Shown here in pieces: positions 1-4,952 of a stretch of 8,999 nucleotides of DNA. Origin of the DNA: Bacillota bacterium (GTDB lineage Bacteria; Bacillota; Clostridia; Christensenellales; CAG-138); contig JAEWWD010000234.1 of NCBI GenBank assembly GCA_023396535.1, positions 1 to 8,999 on the forward strand. Direction: 5' to 3'. Every line of letters begins with the position of its first letter. Within the stretch, counting starts at the first letter, position 1. A model generated the notes under the pieces. It saw only the letters and a program-made list of their open reading frames with translations, had not been told where the DNA came from and did not search any database. The position numbers and the translations under genes were made by a program.

Positions 1-1
1 C

Positions 2-49
2 CTTACAGCCACCCGGCAGGTAAGTGAACGGATACAAGCATTACAGTAA
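2..49 (+). CDS. Possible 3' end of an upstream plus-strand gene (partial)
   Basis: Reading from base 2, the frame gives LTATRQVSERIQALQ followed by TAA at 47-49. The residue mix is that of an amphipathic C-terminal helix, and a strong hairpin terminator begins 15 bases after the stop. The other two plus frames stop sooner, at 19-27, with less protein-like sequence. Only 15 codons are visible, so family and function cannot be assigned and the frame itself is a guess. Confidence 0.35.
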   Translation, partial: LTATRQVSERIQALQ

Positions 50-63
50 AGTATAAAAGATAC

Positions 64-93
64 ACAAAGCGGGGCAACGTTGCCCCGCTTTGT
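64..93. terminator. Bidirectional intrinsic terminator
   Basis: A perfect 15-bp inverted repeat (ACAAAGCGGGGCA and its complement, centred between 78 and 79) is flanked by T-rich sequence on both sides: TTTGTTTC on the plus strand, and on the minus strand a looser stretch ending in CTTTT. It lies 25 bases beyond the stop of the minus-strand regulator gene and 15 bases beyond the putative plus-strand gene end, so it probably separates two convergent transcripts. Confidence 0.75.
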
Positions 94-117
94 TTCGTTC
101 CTATGGAAATTCTATCC

Positions 118-360
118 TCATTGTTCATTTTTCATTGTTAATTGTTCATTCCCTCGTGTAAACTCCAGCAAATCCCCCGGCTGGCAGTCCAGCACGTCGC
201 AAATAGCCTCCAGCGTGGAAAACCGTATGGCGCTGATTTTCCCCGTTTTGATTTTGGAGAGGTTGACATTGCTCACGCCCACGCGGTCGCTCAGTTCGTT
301 CAGGCTCATTTTCCGGTCGGCCATTACCCTGTCCAGCCTCAGTATGATCGGCATATGCAT
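118..360 (-). CDS. Small XRE-family (Cro/C1-type HTH) transcriptional regulator
   Basis: This 80-residue protein is almost entirely a Cro/C1-type helix-turn-helix domain. Residues about 19-50 (SLNELSDRVGVSNVNLSKIK and on) form the core helices. Residues 46-66 (RFSTLEAICDVLDCQPGDLL) are the signature of the short YozG-like regulators found next to DUF2975 proteins. It should be a cytoplasmic DNA-binding repressor, probably of its own operon. It follows the DUF2975 gene by 12 bases. Two starts are possible: ATG at 360, with AAGGAG 7 bases upstream, or ATG at 354, which gives the MPIILRLD beginning I expect for this family and has a second AAGGAGA about 6 bases upstream. The C-terminal residues 71-80 (NEQLTMKNEQ) are encoded by a dispersed repeat and are unlikely to be ancestral. 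Confidence 0.88.
   Translation of the reverse strand: MHMPIILRLDRVMADRKMSLNELSDRVGVSNVNLSKIKTGKISAIRFSTLEAICDVLDCQPGDLLEFTRGNEQLTMKNEQ
119..150. repeat. 32-nt ATTGTTCATT-type repeat, copy R1
   Basis: This AT-rich block is built from CATTGTTCATT-like units. It matches 7509-7540 in the same orientation with 3 differences in 32 bases, and matches the reverse complement of 7394-7425 with 2 differences. It overlaps the 3' end of the XRE regulator gene and supplies its last ten or so codons and part of its stop codon. Its base composition is clearly lower in GC than the surrounding sequence. Confidence 0.8.
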
Positions 361-372
361 TCTCCTTCTCCT

Positions 373-918
373 TTACAGGGTCTCGTCGGATTGCTTCTGC
401 AGCTCGCATCCGTACTCGAATATGAGCGAGATGCACCAGAACATCAGCGCGCCGAGCACGCCCGCGAAGTTCACGGAAAAGGCGGGGGTAAAGCCCTCAA
501 AGTTCAGCACGGATATGATGAGGAAAAGTATCGCGATTTTGCGGATTCGCTTGACCTGTTTCATTGTAAAAGGCGATTCGTCCACACTGATGTCGTGGAA
601 TATCTCGCGCGAGCGCTTGAACAGTATGGCGAGCAGTATAAACGACGCGATGCCCGCAAAGCTCATGAATACGAGCTGCCAATGGTTCACGCCCGGAATA
701 TCCAACGCGGCGTAGGGGCTGTGCAGTACGACGTTCCCGCCCAGAACGATCAGGTCCATATCCCCGGCGATCATCAGGAACAGTATCCCACAGCTCAGTA
801 CGCCGATTCCCACGAAACAGAATACACGCGCGACCTTGGACAGCACCGCCAGCACCCGGCTGATGGACTTGATGCGCTCGATGGCCGGCTTGGTTTGCTT
901 TTCCGATATTTTATTCAT
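373..918 (-). CDS. DUF2975 family integral membrane protein
   Basis: This 181-residue protein has four predicted membrane segments at about residues 31-52, 81-100, 127-145 and 149-167, with a basic N terminus (MNKISEKQTKPAIERIK). Between the second and third segments lies SREIFHDISVDESPF followed by KRIRKIA. That pattern, a short loop ending in PF and then a basic R-I-R-K stretch, is typical of DUF2975. The biochemical role of the family is not known. The ATG at 918 is supported by GAGGAGA at 928-934 (9-base spacing). It is the first gene of a two-gene operon with the XRE regulator, the usual partner of DUF2975 genes. That suggests a membrane protein and regulator acting as a pair, but no mechanism is visible in the sequence. 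Confidence 0.85.
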   Translation of the reverse strand: MNKISEKQTKPAIERIKSISRVLAVLSKVARVFCFVGIGVLSCGILFLMIAGDMDLIVLGGNVVLHSPYAALDIPGVNHWQLVFMSFAGIASFILLAILFKRSREIFHDISVDESPFTMKQVKRIRKIAILFLIISVLNFEGFTPAFSVNFAGVLGALMFWCISLIFEYGCELQKQSDETL

Positions 919-949
919 ACTTTATTGTCTCCTCGTTTTTTCTGCCGTC

Positions 950-978
950 AGAATATCATACGATTTAATTCTTGTCAA
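950..978 (-). promoter_or_regulatory. Promoter of the DUF2975-XRE operon
   Basis: Read on the minus strand, a perfect -35 box TTGACA (973-978) and a -10 box TATTCT (950-955) are separated by exactly 17 bases. The DUF2975 ribosome binding site lies about 16 bases further on. The sequence to its right is very AT-rich (980-1024), which could act as an UP element or hold regulator binding sites. No clear operator palindrome was identified. Confidence 0.7.
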
Positions 979-1057
979 CAATAAATTAACGATAAACATT
1001 AAATATTTTAGATTGAACATTAAATGGGCGCTTTCGGCCCGTGGCGGTGCGCGCGTA

Positions 1058-1066
1058 TGGTATAAT
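1058..1066 (+). promoter_or_regulatory. Extended -10 promoter of the macrodomain gene
   Basis: TGGTATAAT gives a consensus -10 box (1061-1066) with the TGn extension at 1058-1060. No good -35 box sits 16-18 bases upstream, which fits an extended -10 promoter. Transcription would start near 1072, leaving a leader of about 25 bases that contains the AAGGAG ribosome binding site at 1081-1086. Confidence 0.65.
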
Positions 1067-1096
1067 CAAGAAAAAGCAGCAAGGAGACCTCTTGCC

Positions 1097-1570
1097 ATGC
1101 CGTTTGAAATTGTGCGCGGCGACATCACGAACATGCGGGTGGACGCCATCGTTAACGCGGCCAACACCGCTCTGCGGCAGGGCGGCGGAGTTTGCGGCGC
1201 CATATATAAGGCTGCGGGCGCGCGCGAGCTGCAGCAGGCGTGCGACGCCATCGGCCATGTGGAAACGGGGCGGGCGGTGATTACGCCGGGATTCCGGCTC
1301 AGAGCAAAATTCATCATCCACACGGCGGGGCCGGTGTGGGGGGGCGGCGGGCCGGGGGAGGAAGAACAGCTCAAAAGTTGCTACAGGAATTCTCTGCGGC
1401 TGGCGCGGGAAAACGGCTGCGAGTCGGTGGCGTTCCCGCTGATATCCTCCGGCATATACGGCTACCCCAAGGCGCAGGCGCTTCGCGCGGCGTCCGAAGC
1501 CATATGGGCGTATCTCGATACGGAAGACGTGGACGAAGAAATGACGGTATACCTGTGCGTGCTTGAATGA
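1097..1570 (+). CDS. Macrodomain protein (ADP-ribose / O-acetyl-ADP-ribose binding or hydrolysis)
   Basis: This 157-residue protein is a single macrodomain. The signatures appear in order: GDIT (8-11) and VDAIVNAAN (15-23) for adenosine and distal ribose binding, GGGVCGAI (29-36) as the first glycine-rich loop, and SSGIYGYP (117-124) as the second loop cradling the diphosphate. Family members bind ADP-ribose derivatives and many hydrolyse O-acetyl-ADP-ribose or ADP-ribosyl-protein esters in the cytoplasm. The ATG at 1097 was chosen because AAGGAG lies 10 bases upstream and the family sequence begins there; a longer open frame upstream has no motif. Cys33 stands where YmdB-type enzymes have a catalytic Asp. 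The protein stops at VYLCVLE, just at the last core strand, and so lacks the C-terminal extension that I recall in many clostridial homologues. It is probably monocistronic. The substrate is unknown. Confidence 0.9.
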   Translation: MPFEIVRGDITNMRVDAIVNAANTALRQGGGVCGAIYKAAGARELQQACDAIGHVETGRAVITPGFRLRAKFIIHTAGPVWGGGGPGEEEQLKSCYRNSLRLARENGCESVAFPLISSGIYGYPKAQALRAASEAIWAYLDTEDVDEEMTVYLCVLE

Positions 1571-1622
1571 CGGCCGGTGCGCGCACGGAGGGATGCGGCT
1601 TCCCGCAGGAAGGATCGCCATC

Positions 1623-1651
1623 TTGACAATGCGCTGCCTGTGACGTACAAT
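1623..1651 (+). promoter_or_regulatory. Promoter of the TPP riboswitch-thiT transcript
   Basis: TTGACA (1623-1628) and TACAAT (1646-1651) are separated by exactly 17 bases, giving a near-consensus housekeeping promoter. The expected start near 1658 leaves about 19 bases before the riboswitch P1 helix. No terminator was seen between the macrodomain gene and this promoter, so some read-through from upstream is possible. Confidence 0.8.
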
Positions 1652-1676
1652 GAACGCATCAAAATTACATATCCAA

Positions 1677-1760
1677 CCGCTGGGGGCGCTGTCCCGGGTA
1701 TCCGGGCGGCTGAGAGAGACCCTTCGAACCTGTTTAGGTAATCCTAACGTAGGGAAGCGG
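1677..1760 (+). ncRNA. TPP riboswitch aptamer (THI element)
   Basis: The conserved THI-box core is present: GGCTGAGA at about 1708-1715, ACCCTTCGAACCTG at about 1719-1732, and CGTAGGGAAG at 1748-1757. P1 can form between CCGCT (1677-1681) and AGCGG (1756-1760). The P3-type helix is short, formed by the region around 1688-1707. The ligand is thiamine pyrophosphate. Its position directly ahead of a thiamine transporter gene agrees with this. The switching element follows immediately. Confidence 0.95.
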
Positions 1761-1781
1761 AGCAAGCGATTAAGCAGTCAT

Positions 1782-1820
1782 TTGCCCGCCTACGTTCACC
1801 GTATGGCGGGCAATTTATTT
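1782..1820 (+). terminator. Riboswitch-controlled intrinsic terminator
   Basis: TTGCCCGCC (1782-1790) pairs perfectly with GGCGGGCAA (1805-1813). The stem extends inward through TACG/CGTA and is followed by TTTATTT (1814-1820). Alternatively, CCTACGTT (1789-1796), in the 5' arm and loop of this hairpin, is an exact 8-base complement of AACGTAGG (1746-1753) in the conserved 3' part of the aptamer. This implies the usual OFF switch: TPP holds the aptamer together, frees the terminator and stops transcription before thiT; without TPP the 8-bp antiterminator forms. Confidence 0.88.
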
Positions 1821-1863
1821 GCCGGGTATATCTTGCGACGGCGGCTGGAGAAAAGGGGGAAGC

Positions 1864-2529
1864 ATGGAATTCACACTGTTCTCGGAGCTATCGGAGCTCC
1901 CCGTCGTCACCTGGATCACGCTCGCGGTCGCCGCAGCGATGATCGTGACTCTCATCGTCGCCATCGTCCGCGCCCGTAAAAACGCAGCGGATGCGCAGCC
2001 GCGGCAGGATTCCACCCGCGCGCTGGTATACGGCGCGCTGTGCGTGGCGCTTTCCTTCCTGCTGTCGTACCTGAAGCTGTTTGAAATGCCGCAGGGCGGC
2101 TCCATCACGGTGGCGAGCCTTCTGCCCGTGGCGCTCTACGCCAACTGGTTCGGCACGCGCAAGGGCCTGCTGGCCGGCCTGGCGCTGGGTATCCTGCAGT
2201 TCATACAGGAGCCTATCGCGGTGCATTGGGCGCAGCCTGCGCTTGATTACTTCCTTGGGTTTGCCTGCATAGGCCTTGCGGGCATGTTCCCGAAGAGCCT
2301 GCCGCTCGGCATATTGGTCGGGGGTATAGGCAGAATACTGTGCTCGACAGTTTCCGGGGCCATATTCTTCGCGGAATACGCGCCTGTGGGCATGAATCCG
2401 TGGATTTATTCGACAATTTACAACACCATGTCGCTGGGGCCGGACGCGCTGATCTGCATCGTTATTGCGCTGCTGCCGCCCGTCAAGCGCGCCTTCGACA
2501 GGATTTCCCCCGCGCAAAAGGCCGTATAA
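1864..2529 (+). CDS. thiT: ThiT (YuaJ-type) thiamine-binding S component of an ECF transporter
   Basis: This 221-residue integral membrane protein resembles ThiT, the substrate-capture subunit that docks with a shared EcfA/A'/T module to import thiamine. Diagnostic sequence is GGSITVASLLPVALYANWFG (78-97), LDYFLGFACIGLAGMF (127-142) and FAEYAPVGMNPWIYSTIYN (169-187). Tyr182 and Asn187 align with the thiamine-contacting Tyr146 and Asn151 of Lactococcus ThiT. An A-x-x-x-A pair at Ala58/Ala62 in the first core helix resembles the EcfT-docking motif. The protein is longer than typical ThiT (about 180-200) because of an extra N-terminal hydrophobic helix (about 14-36). The ATG at 1864 was chosen, with AAGGGGGA just upstream; a TTG at 1819 lies in the terminator T-tract and is rejected. 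No ecfA/T genes are nearby, as is usual for group II ECF systems. Expression should be repressed by TPP through the preceding riboswitch. Confidence 0.9.
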   Translation: MEFTLFSELSELPVVTWITLAVAAAMIVTLIVAIVRARKNAADAQPRQDSTRALVYGALCVALSFLLSYLKLFEMPQGGSITVASLLPVALYANWFGTRKGLLAGLALGILQFIQEPIAVHWAQPALDYFLGFACIGLAGMFPKSLPLGILVGGIGRILCSTVSGAIFFAEYAPVGMNPWIYSTIYNTMSLGPDALICIVIALLPPVKRAFDRISPAQKAV

Positions 2530-2535
2530 CCTTTA

Positions 2536-2570
2536 TCGACAAAGCGGCGTTTGGCCCTTTGTCGAATTTT
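2536..2570 (+). terminator. Intrinsic terminator of thiT
   Basis: TCGACAAAG (2536-2544) pairs perfectly with CTTTGTCGA (2557-2565), enclosing a small GGC/GCC inner stem, and is followed by ATTTT. It begins 6 bases after the thiT stop codon. Confidence 0.8.
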
Positions 2571-2648
2571 ACCGCGCAAGCTGGCGCTCGGTTCCCGAGC
2601 TCGCAGGAATTCGGGTAAAGGGTGTCGTTTTGCACCGCGCATGTCGGA

Positions 2649-2688
2649 GGCAATCGGTTGTGCGGCGTTCGCCGCACAACCGATTGCC
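2649..2688. repeat. Nearly perfect 40-nt palindrome
   Basis: Two 19-base arms (2649-2667 and 2670-2688) are exact reverse complements separated only by TT, so a stem closed by a GTTC tetraloop can form. There is no T-tract on either side, so it is not a standard terminator. It lies between thiT and the convergent small-protein gene. It could be a stable RNA hairpin, a cruciform or a large operator; the sequence does not decide which. Confidence 0.85.
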
Positions 2689-2734
2689 GGGTAAATGATG
2701 CGGGGGGAGTTCTCTCTGTGGAAGGATATCTCAG

Positions 2735-2760
2735 GCGGAGGCGGGGCCTCCGCGTTTTAT
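2735..2760 (+). terminator. Intrinsic terminator-like hairpin with T-tract
   Basis: GCGGAGGC (2735-2742) and GCCTCCGC (2746-2753) form a perfect 8-bp stem with a GGG loop, followed by GTTTTATT. It is oriented for plus-strand transcription, although thiT already has a terminator at 2536-2570. It may be a back-up, or it may end an unannotated transcript from the hairpin-rich region. A further hairpin, GGCAGC (2764-2769) with GCTGCC (2777-2782), follows directly and could act for the converging gene. Confidence 0.65.
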
Positions 2761-2789
2761 TCAGGCAGCGAATTTTGCTGCCGTTTCAC

Positions 2790-3185
2790 TCATTCTGCGA
2801 TGGGATGCCGCGAATATTCGGACGCAATCGCGGGAGGTGGAAGCTGCTGCTTAGGACGCCCGAACGGCAGCGGCTGCCGTGAAGAGCCGGCAGCGGCTTG
2901 CGTTTTGGAATAATATGCTTCCGAGAATAACGCCTGGGCTTCGTGCCCCGGGTCATCCTGCGCCGACGGCGCGGCGACGGGCTCCTCATCGTTCAAAGGC
3001 AATATATAGGACGCCTGCTCGGAAGCGTCCGGCAAAGCCTGCTGCATCTGCAGAGAGGATTGCTTGCCGCGGCTGTACCCGGTCATGTACGCATCCTCCG
3101 CCTGCTGTTGCAGAAGCTGAAGTTCCAGTATCATGTCCGATATCCGGTTGAAAAGAAAGTAATATAAATCCTTATAGTTTTCCAA
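2790..3185 (-). CDS. Uncharacterised small protein with helical N terminus (TTG start)
   Basis: This 131-residue protein is not assigned to a named family. Residues 1-33 (MENYKDLYYFLFNRISDMIL, then ELQLLQQQAEDAYM) look like a genuine amphipathic helical segment, similar in style to short uncharacterised Clostridia proteins that start with an ENYK/LY...LFN pattern. From about residue 35 on it is low-complexity and rich in Gln, Ala, Ser and Pro, and is probably disordered. No signal peptide or membrane segment is visible. The start is TTG at 3185: an in-frame stop lies two codons upstream, and GGTGAT, complementary to the 16S rRNA 3' end, sits 4 bases before the TTG. Its transcript would converge on thiT. 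The C-terminal half could be spurious if a frameshift is present, so confidence is moderate. Confidence 0.6.
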   Translation of the reverse strand: MENYKDLYYFLFNRISDMILELQLLQQQAEDAYMTGYSRGKQSSLQMQQALPDASEQASYILPLNDEEPVAAPSAQDDPGHEAQALFSEAYYSKTQAAAGSSRQPLPFGRPKQQLPPPAIASEYSRHPIAE

Positions 3186-3236
3186 AGTTTATCACCGCCA
3201 TTCCTCAAAATTGTCCATAGATTAACACCCCGCCAT

Positions 3237-3265
3237 ATTTTAAGACAAAGATAGTACTTTGTCGA
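3237..3265 (-). promoter_or_regulatory. Putative promoter of the 131-residue protein gene
   Basis: On the minus strand, TCGACA (3260-3265) and TAAAAT (3237-3242) are spaced by 17 bases, upstream of the TTG start at 3185. Each box has one mismatch to consensus. Transcription would begin near 3230 and leave a leader of about 45 bases. Confidence 0.45.
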
Positions 3266-3480
3266 TGAAGGAGATTGACAAGAACTGAGTCATTTTGGCG
3301 AATCATGTAAAACGAAACGTTAAGAAATATAGAAACCTGAGGAGAGGCTTTGCTTAGAGAATAGAGTCTGCCAAAATCAGGTAAAAAGCGCCCAATATGA
3401 CGAAAGACGAAGGCGGACACTGAGAAAACATCCCGCACGGCACCCCGGTAAACCGTCATGATTATCTCGTATCCGCCGAC
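3266..3480. other. Intergenic stretch without a supported gene
   Basis: Apart from the promoter just downstream and the decayed fragment just upstream, I see no supported gene here. The longest minus-strand frame (3205-3459) has no ribosome binding site, runs into the leader of the neighbouring gene and lacks recognisable protein features. The stretch may be further degraded remnant of the secreted-protein paralogue, but I could not align it to the intact copies. Confidence 0.5.
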
Positions 3481-3566
3481 CTACTGAGTATCCGATGTGA
3501 ATGCAAGAGCGGAAGCAGAGAGAATACAAACAAGCCTGCGGCATAAGGCGCAAGTAGTTTCTTCAT
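3481..3566 (-). pseudogene. Remnant of a third secreted-protein paralogue (signal-peptide region only)
   Basis: An ATG at 3566 with a strong AAGGAG (3573-3578, 6 bases away) starts MKKLLAPYAAGLFVFSLLP, closely resembling the signal peptide of the adjacent intact protein (MKKLLPLLLTSVLLLSPLFP). In the reading frame of the start the sequence then loses resemblance and stops at 3462 after 34 residues. In the neighbouring frame the same DNA reads SALAFTSDTQ and stops at 3481, which matches the cleavage-site region AMAFTPDDND of the intact paralogue. The simplest reading is a frameshift within the signal peptide followed by loss of the mature domain. An alternative is a real 34-residue secreted or membrane micropeptide using the same ribosome binding site. 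Confidence 0.6.
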
Positions 3567-3649
3567 CGGGGGCTCCTTAACTTCCGGCCCCTAGGTCGAT
3601 TCCAAGCTAATCGACATGATTCAAATAGTTAAAATCCATGGCAATGTAC

Positions 3650-4819
3650 TTATCTGCGTTTTTTCGGCAGCATCGCCGCGCCGGGCAACGCCATAAGCAC
3701 AAAACCCGTGAAGCCCGGGCTGCCGTCCGTTTTGGGCGGAGTTAGTACGATATTCTGCGGTATGGATACATACGGCGTGAACGGCGCGATATCCGCCGTG
3801 ACGGTGAGCGTATATTCGGACGTCAGATTTTCAAAGTAGGAATCGCGCACATAATTGCCCAGCTTGAAATAATCAAGGCCCATTTTATCACGCACGATTT
3901 CTTCGTAAAATTCCATAAACGTGTTGTACAGATCGCCGGAGGTGAGCAGGACCGCGGGATTTGCCGGGTCCACGAAGCCAAGCTCACCCTTCGCGTTTAC
4001 GCCCATGCCAACAGTAACTGTATCTTCATGTGATCCTCTAAAAAGGTCCATACCGATGGAGCGGTGCTTGTCGTCAACATAAATGGTGAACCCCGATCCT
4101 TTGGGATAATCTACAGATGAGGTCAGAATCGTATATCGCCAGCCTTCGGTTCCGGACATGCTGCGTTTGCTGATATTCAGCGACAGGTCGTAAAGGGAAC
4201 GGGAAAGCGTTTGAACCGTTTCGCCTGTTTCAGGATCCGTCTTCGCGTTGGAAAATCCATCGCTGATGCTCTTTGACCCGTCGTAGAGCGTGGCGGCAAG
4301 GGAGGCGTTATCGCCCGTCACCTTGGCGAAAAACAGCCATCGGTATACTTGAGCGGTGTCTTCCACCTGTACGTCGTTAAGCTGTATGCTGATTTCGTTA
4401 TATGCTTTATCGTAAAATGCGTCCATAGGCACGGGCACGTTTCCTGTTTTGAGATCCGCCGTCGTAGTACCGTGCGCGTCTGTGGATATTTTATTTTCGA
4501 CTATGTTCAGGTCGGCGTTTTCCCCAGAGAGTACAAACCACATGTACCTCAGGCGCAGTGGTGAATTCTTGAGCACGTTAAGCTCTGGAATGTACAGCTC
4601 CGCGACCGCCGCCACGATCTCGTTTTTGGCATATTCGCGGTCTGCCGGGGGAAGCGAAGCGACGCCAAAGAAATCCTGTTGGTCGTAGTCCACGAGGTAG
4701 AGATTGATTTTTACCGGGTTATCCGTATTATCGTTGTCGTCCGGCGTAAATGCCATGGCGGGGAATAGGGGGGATAGAAGCAGAACTGACGTAAGCAGAA
4801 GGGGAAGCAGCTTTTTCAT
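3650..4819 (-). CDS. Uncharacterised secreted protein with wall-anchor-like C terminus (paralogue 1)
   Basis: This 389-residue protein has a Sec signal peptide (1-23, MKKLL..., cleavage probable after AMA), a mature domain, and a C-terminal tail with PPKTDG (361-366), a hydrophobic stretch (about 368-384) and KKRR at the end. This is the arrangement of a Gram-positive sorting signal, but with a non-canonical motif lacking the LPxTG/PKTG glycine. The mature part is not a family I recognise. Its conserved blocks, judged against the paralogue at 7944-8999, are LYLVDYDQQDFFG (40-52), REYAKNEIVAAVAELYIP (61-78), WLFFAKVTGDNASL (161-174) and GLDYFKLGNYVRDSYFE (314-330). The ATG at 4819 has AAGGAG (4830-4835) 10 bases upstream. 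It has its own promoter and is separated from leuS by a terminator. A surface or adhesion-type role is only an inference from localisation. Confidence 0.85.
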   Translation of the reverse strand: MKKLLPLLLTSVLLLSPLFPAMAFTPDDNDNTDNPVKINLYLVDYDQQDFFGVASLPPADREYAKNEIVAAVAELYIPELNVLKNSPLRLRYMWFVLSGENADLNIVENKISTDAHGTTTADLKTGNVPVPMDAFYDKAYNEISIQLNDVQVEDTAQVYRWLFFAKVTGDNASLAATLYDGSKSISDGFSNAKTDPETGETVQTLSRSLYDLSLNISKRSMSGTEGWRYTILTSSVDYPKGSGFTIYVDDKHRSIGMDLFRGSHEDTVTVGMGVNAKGELGFVDPANPAVLLTSGDLYNTFMEFYEEIVRDKMGLDYFKLGNYVRDSYFENLTSEYTLTVTADIAPFTPYVSIPQNIVLTPPKTDGSPGFTGFVLMALPGAAMLPKKRR

Positions 4820-4856
4820 CGGCGGTATACTCCTTTAAAGTTGCTGGATATCTTTC

Positions 4857-4885
4857 AATATACCTGAGTGAAATGATACGGTCAA
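4857..4885 (-). promoter_or_regulatory. Promoter of secreted paralogue 1
   Basis: On the minus strand, TTGACC (4880-4885) and TATATT (4857-4862) are separated by 17 bases, followed by a leader of about 30 bases with AAGGAG before the ATG at 4819. It lies just downstream of the leuS terminator, so the gene is transcribed independently of leuS. Confidence 0.68.
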
Positions 4886-4892
4886 TCAGCTA

Positions 4893-4932
4893 TAAAAAGA
4901 ATAACGGAACCCTCATTCGGAAGGGTTCCGTT
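4893..4932 (-). terminator. Intrinsic terminator of leuS
   Basis: On the minus strand an 11-bp stem (arms at 4922-4932 and 4903-4913, AACGGAACCCT and its complement) is followed by ATTCTTTTTATA. It begins about 20 bases after the leuS stop codon at 4953. Confidence 0.88.
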
Positions 4933-4952
4933 AGAAATACTCTTCAGACGGC

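Noticed and set aside
142..984. Plus-strand open frame opposite the XRE/DUF2975 operon
   Set aside because: The minus strand holds two recognisable genes with promoter and ribosome binding sites; the plus frame has none of these and an implausible His/Gln-rich composition.
836..1096. Upstream extension of the macrodomain frame
   Set aside because: It would cross the promoter at 1058-1066 and the divergent operon promoter; the AAGGAG-supported ATG at 1097 matches the family start.
986..1765. Minus-strand open frame across the macrodomain gene and TPP riboswitch
   Set aside because: It runs antisense through the conserved aptamer and the macrodomain, and has Arg/Pro-rich shadow composition.
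1819..1863. TTG start giving a longer ThiT
   Set aside because: The TTG lies in the T-tract of the riboswitch terminator and has no ribosome binding site.
2536..3265. Recurring CTTTGTCGA words in the thiT terminator and near 3257-3265 as a repeat family
   Set aside because: The shared match is only nine bases and the contexts differ (terminator stem versus promoter box), so chance is a sufficient explanation.
3205..3459. 84-residue minus-strand frame
   Set aside because: It has no ribosome binding site, overlaps the promoter of the 131-residue gene and shows no recognisable protein features.
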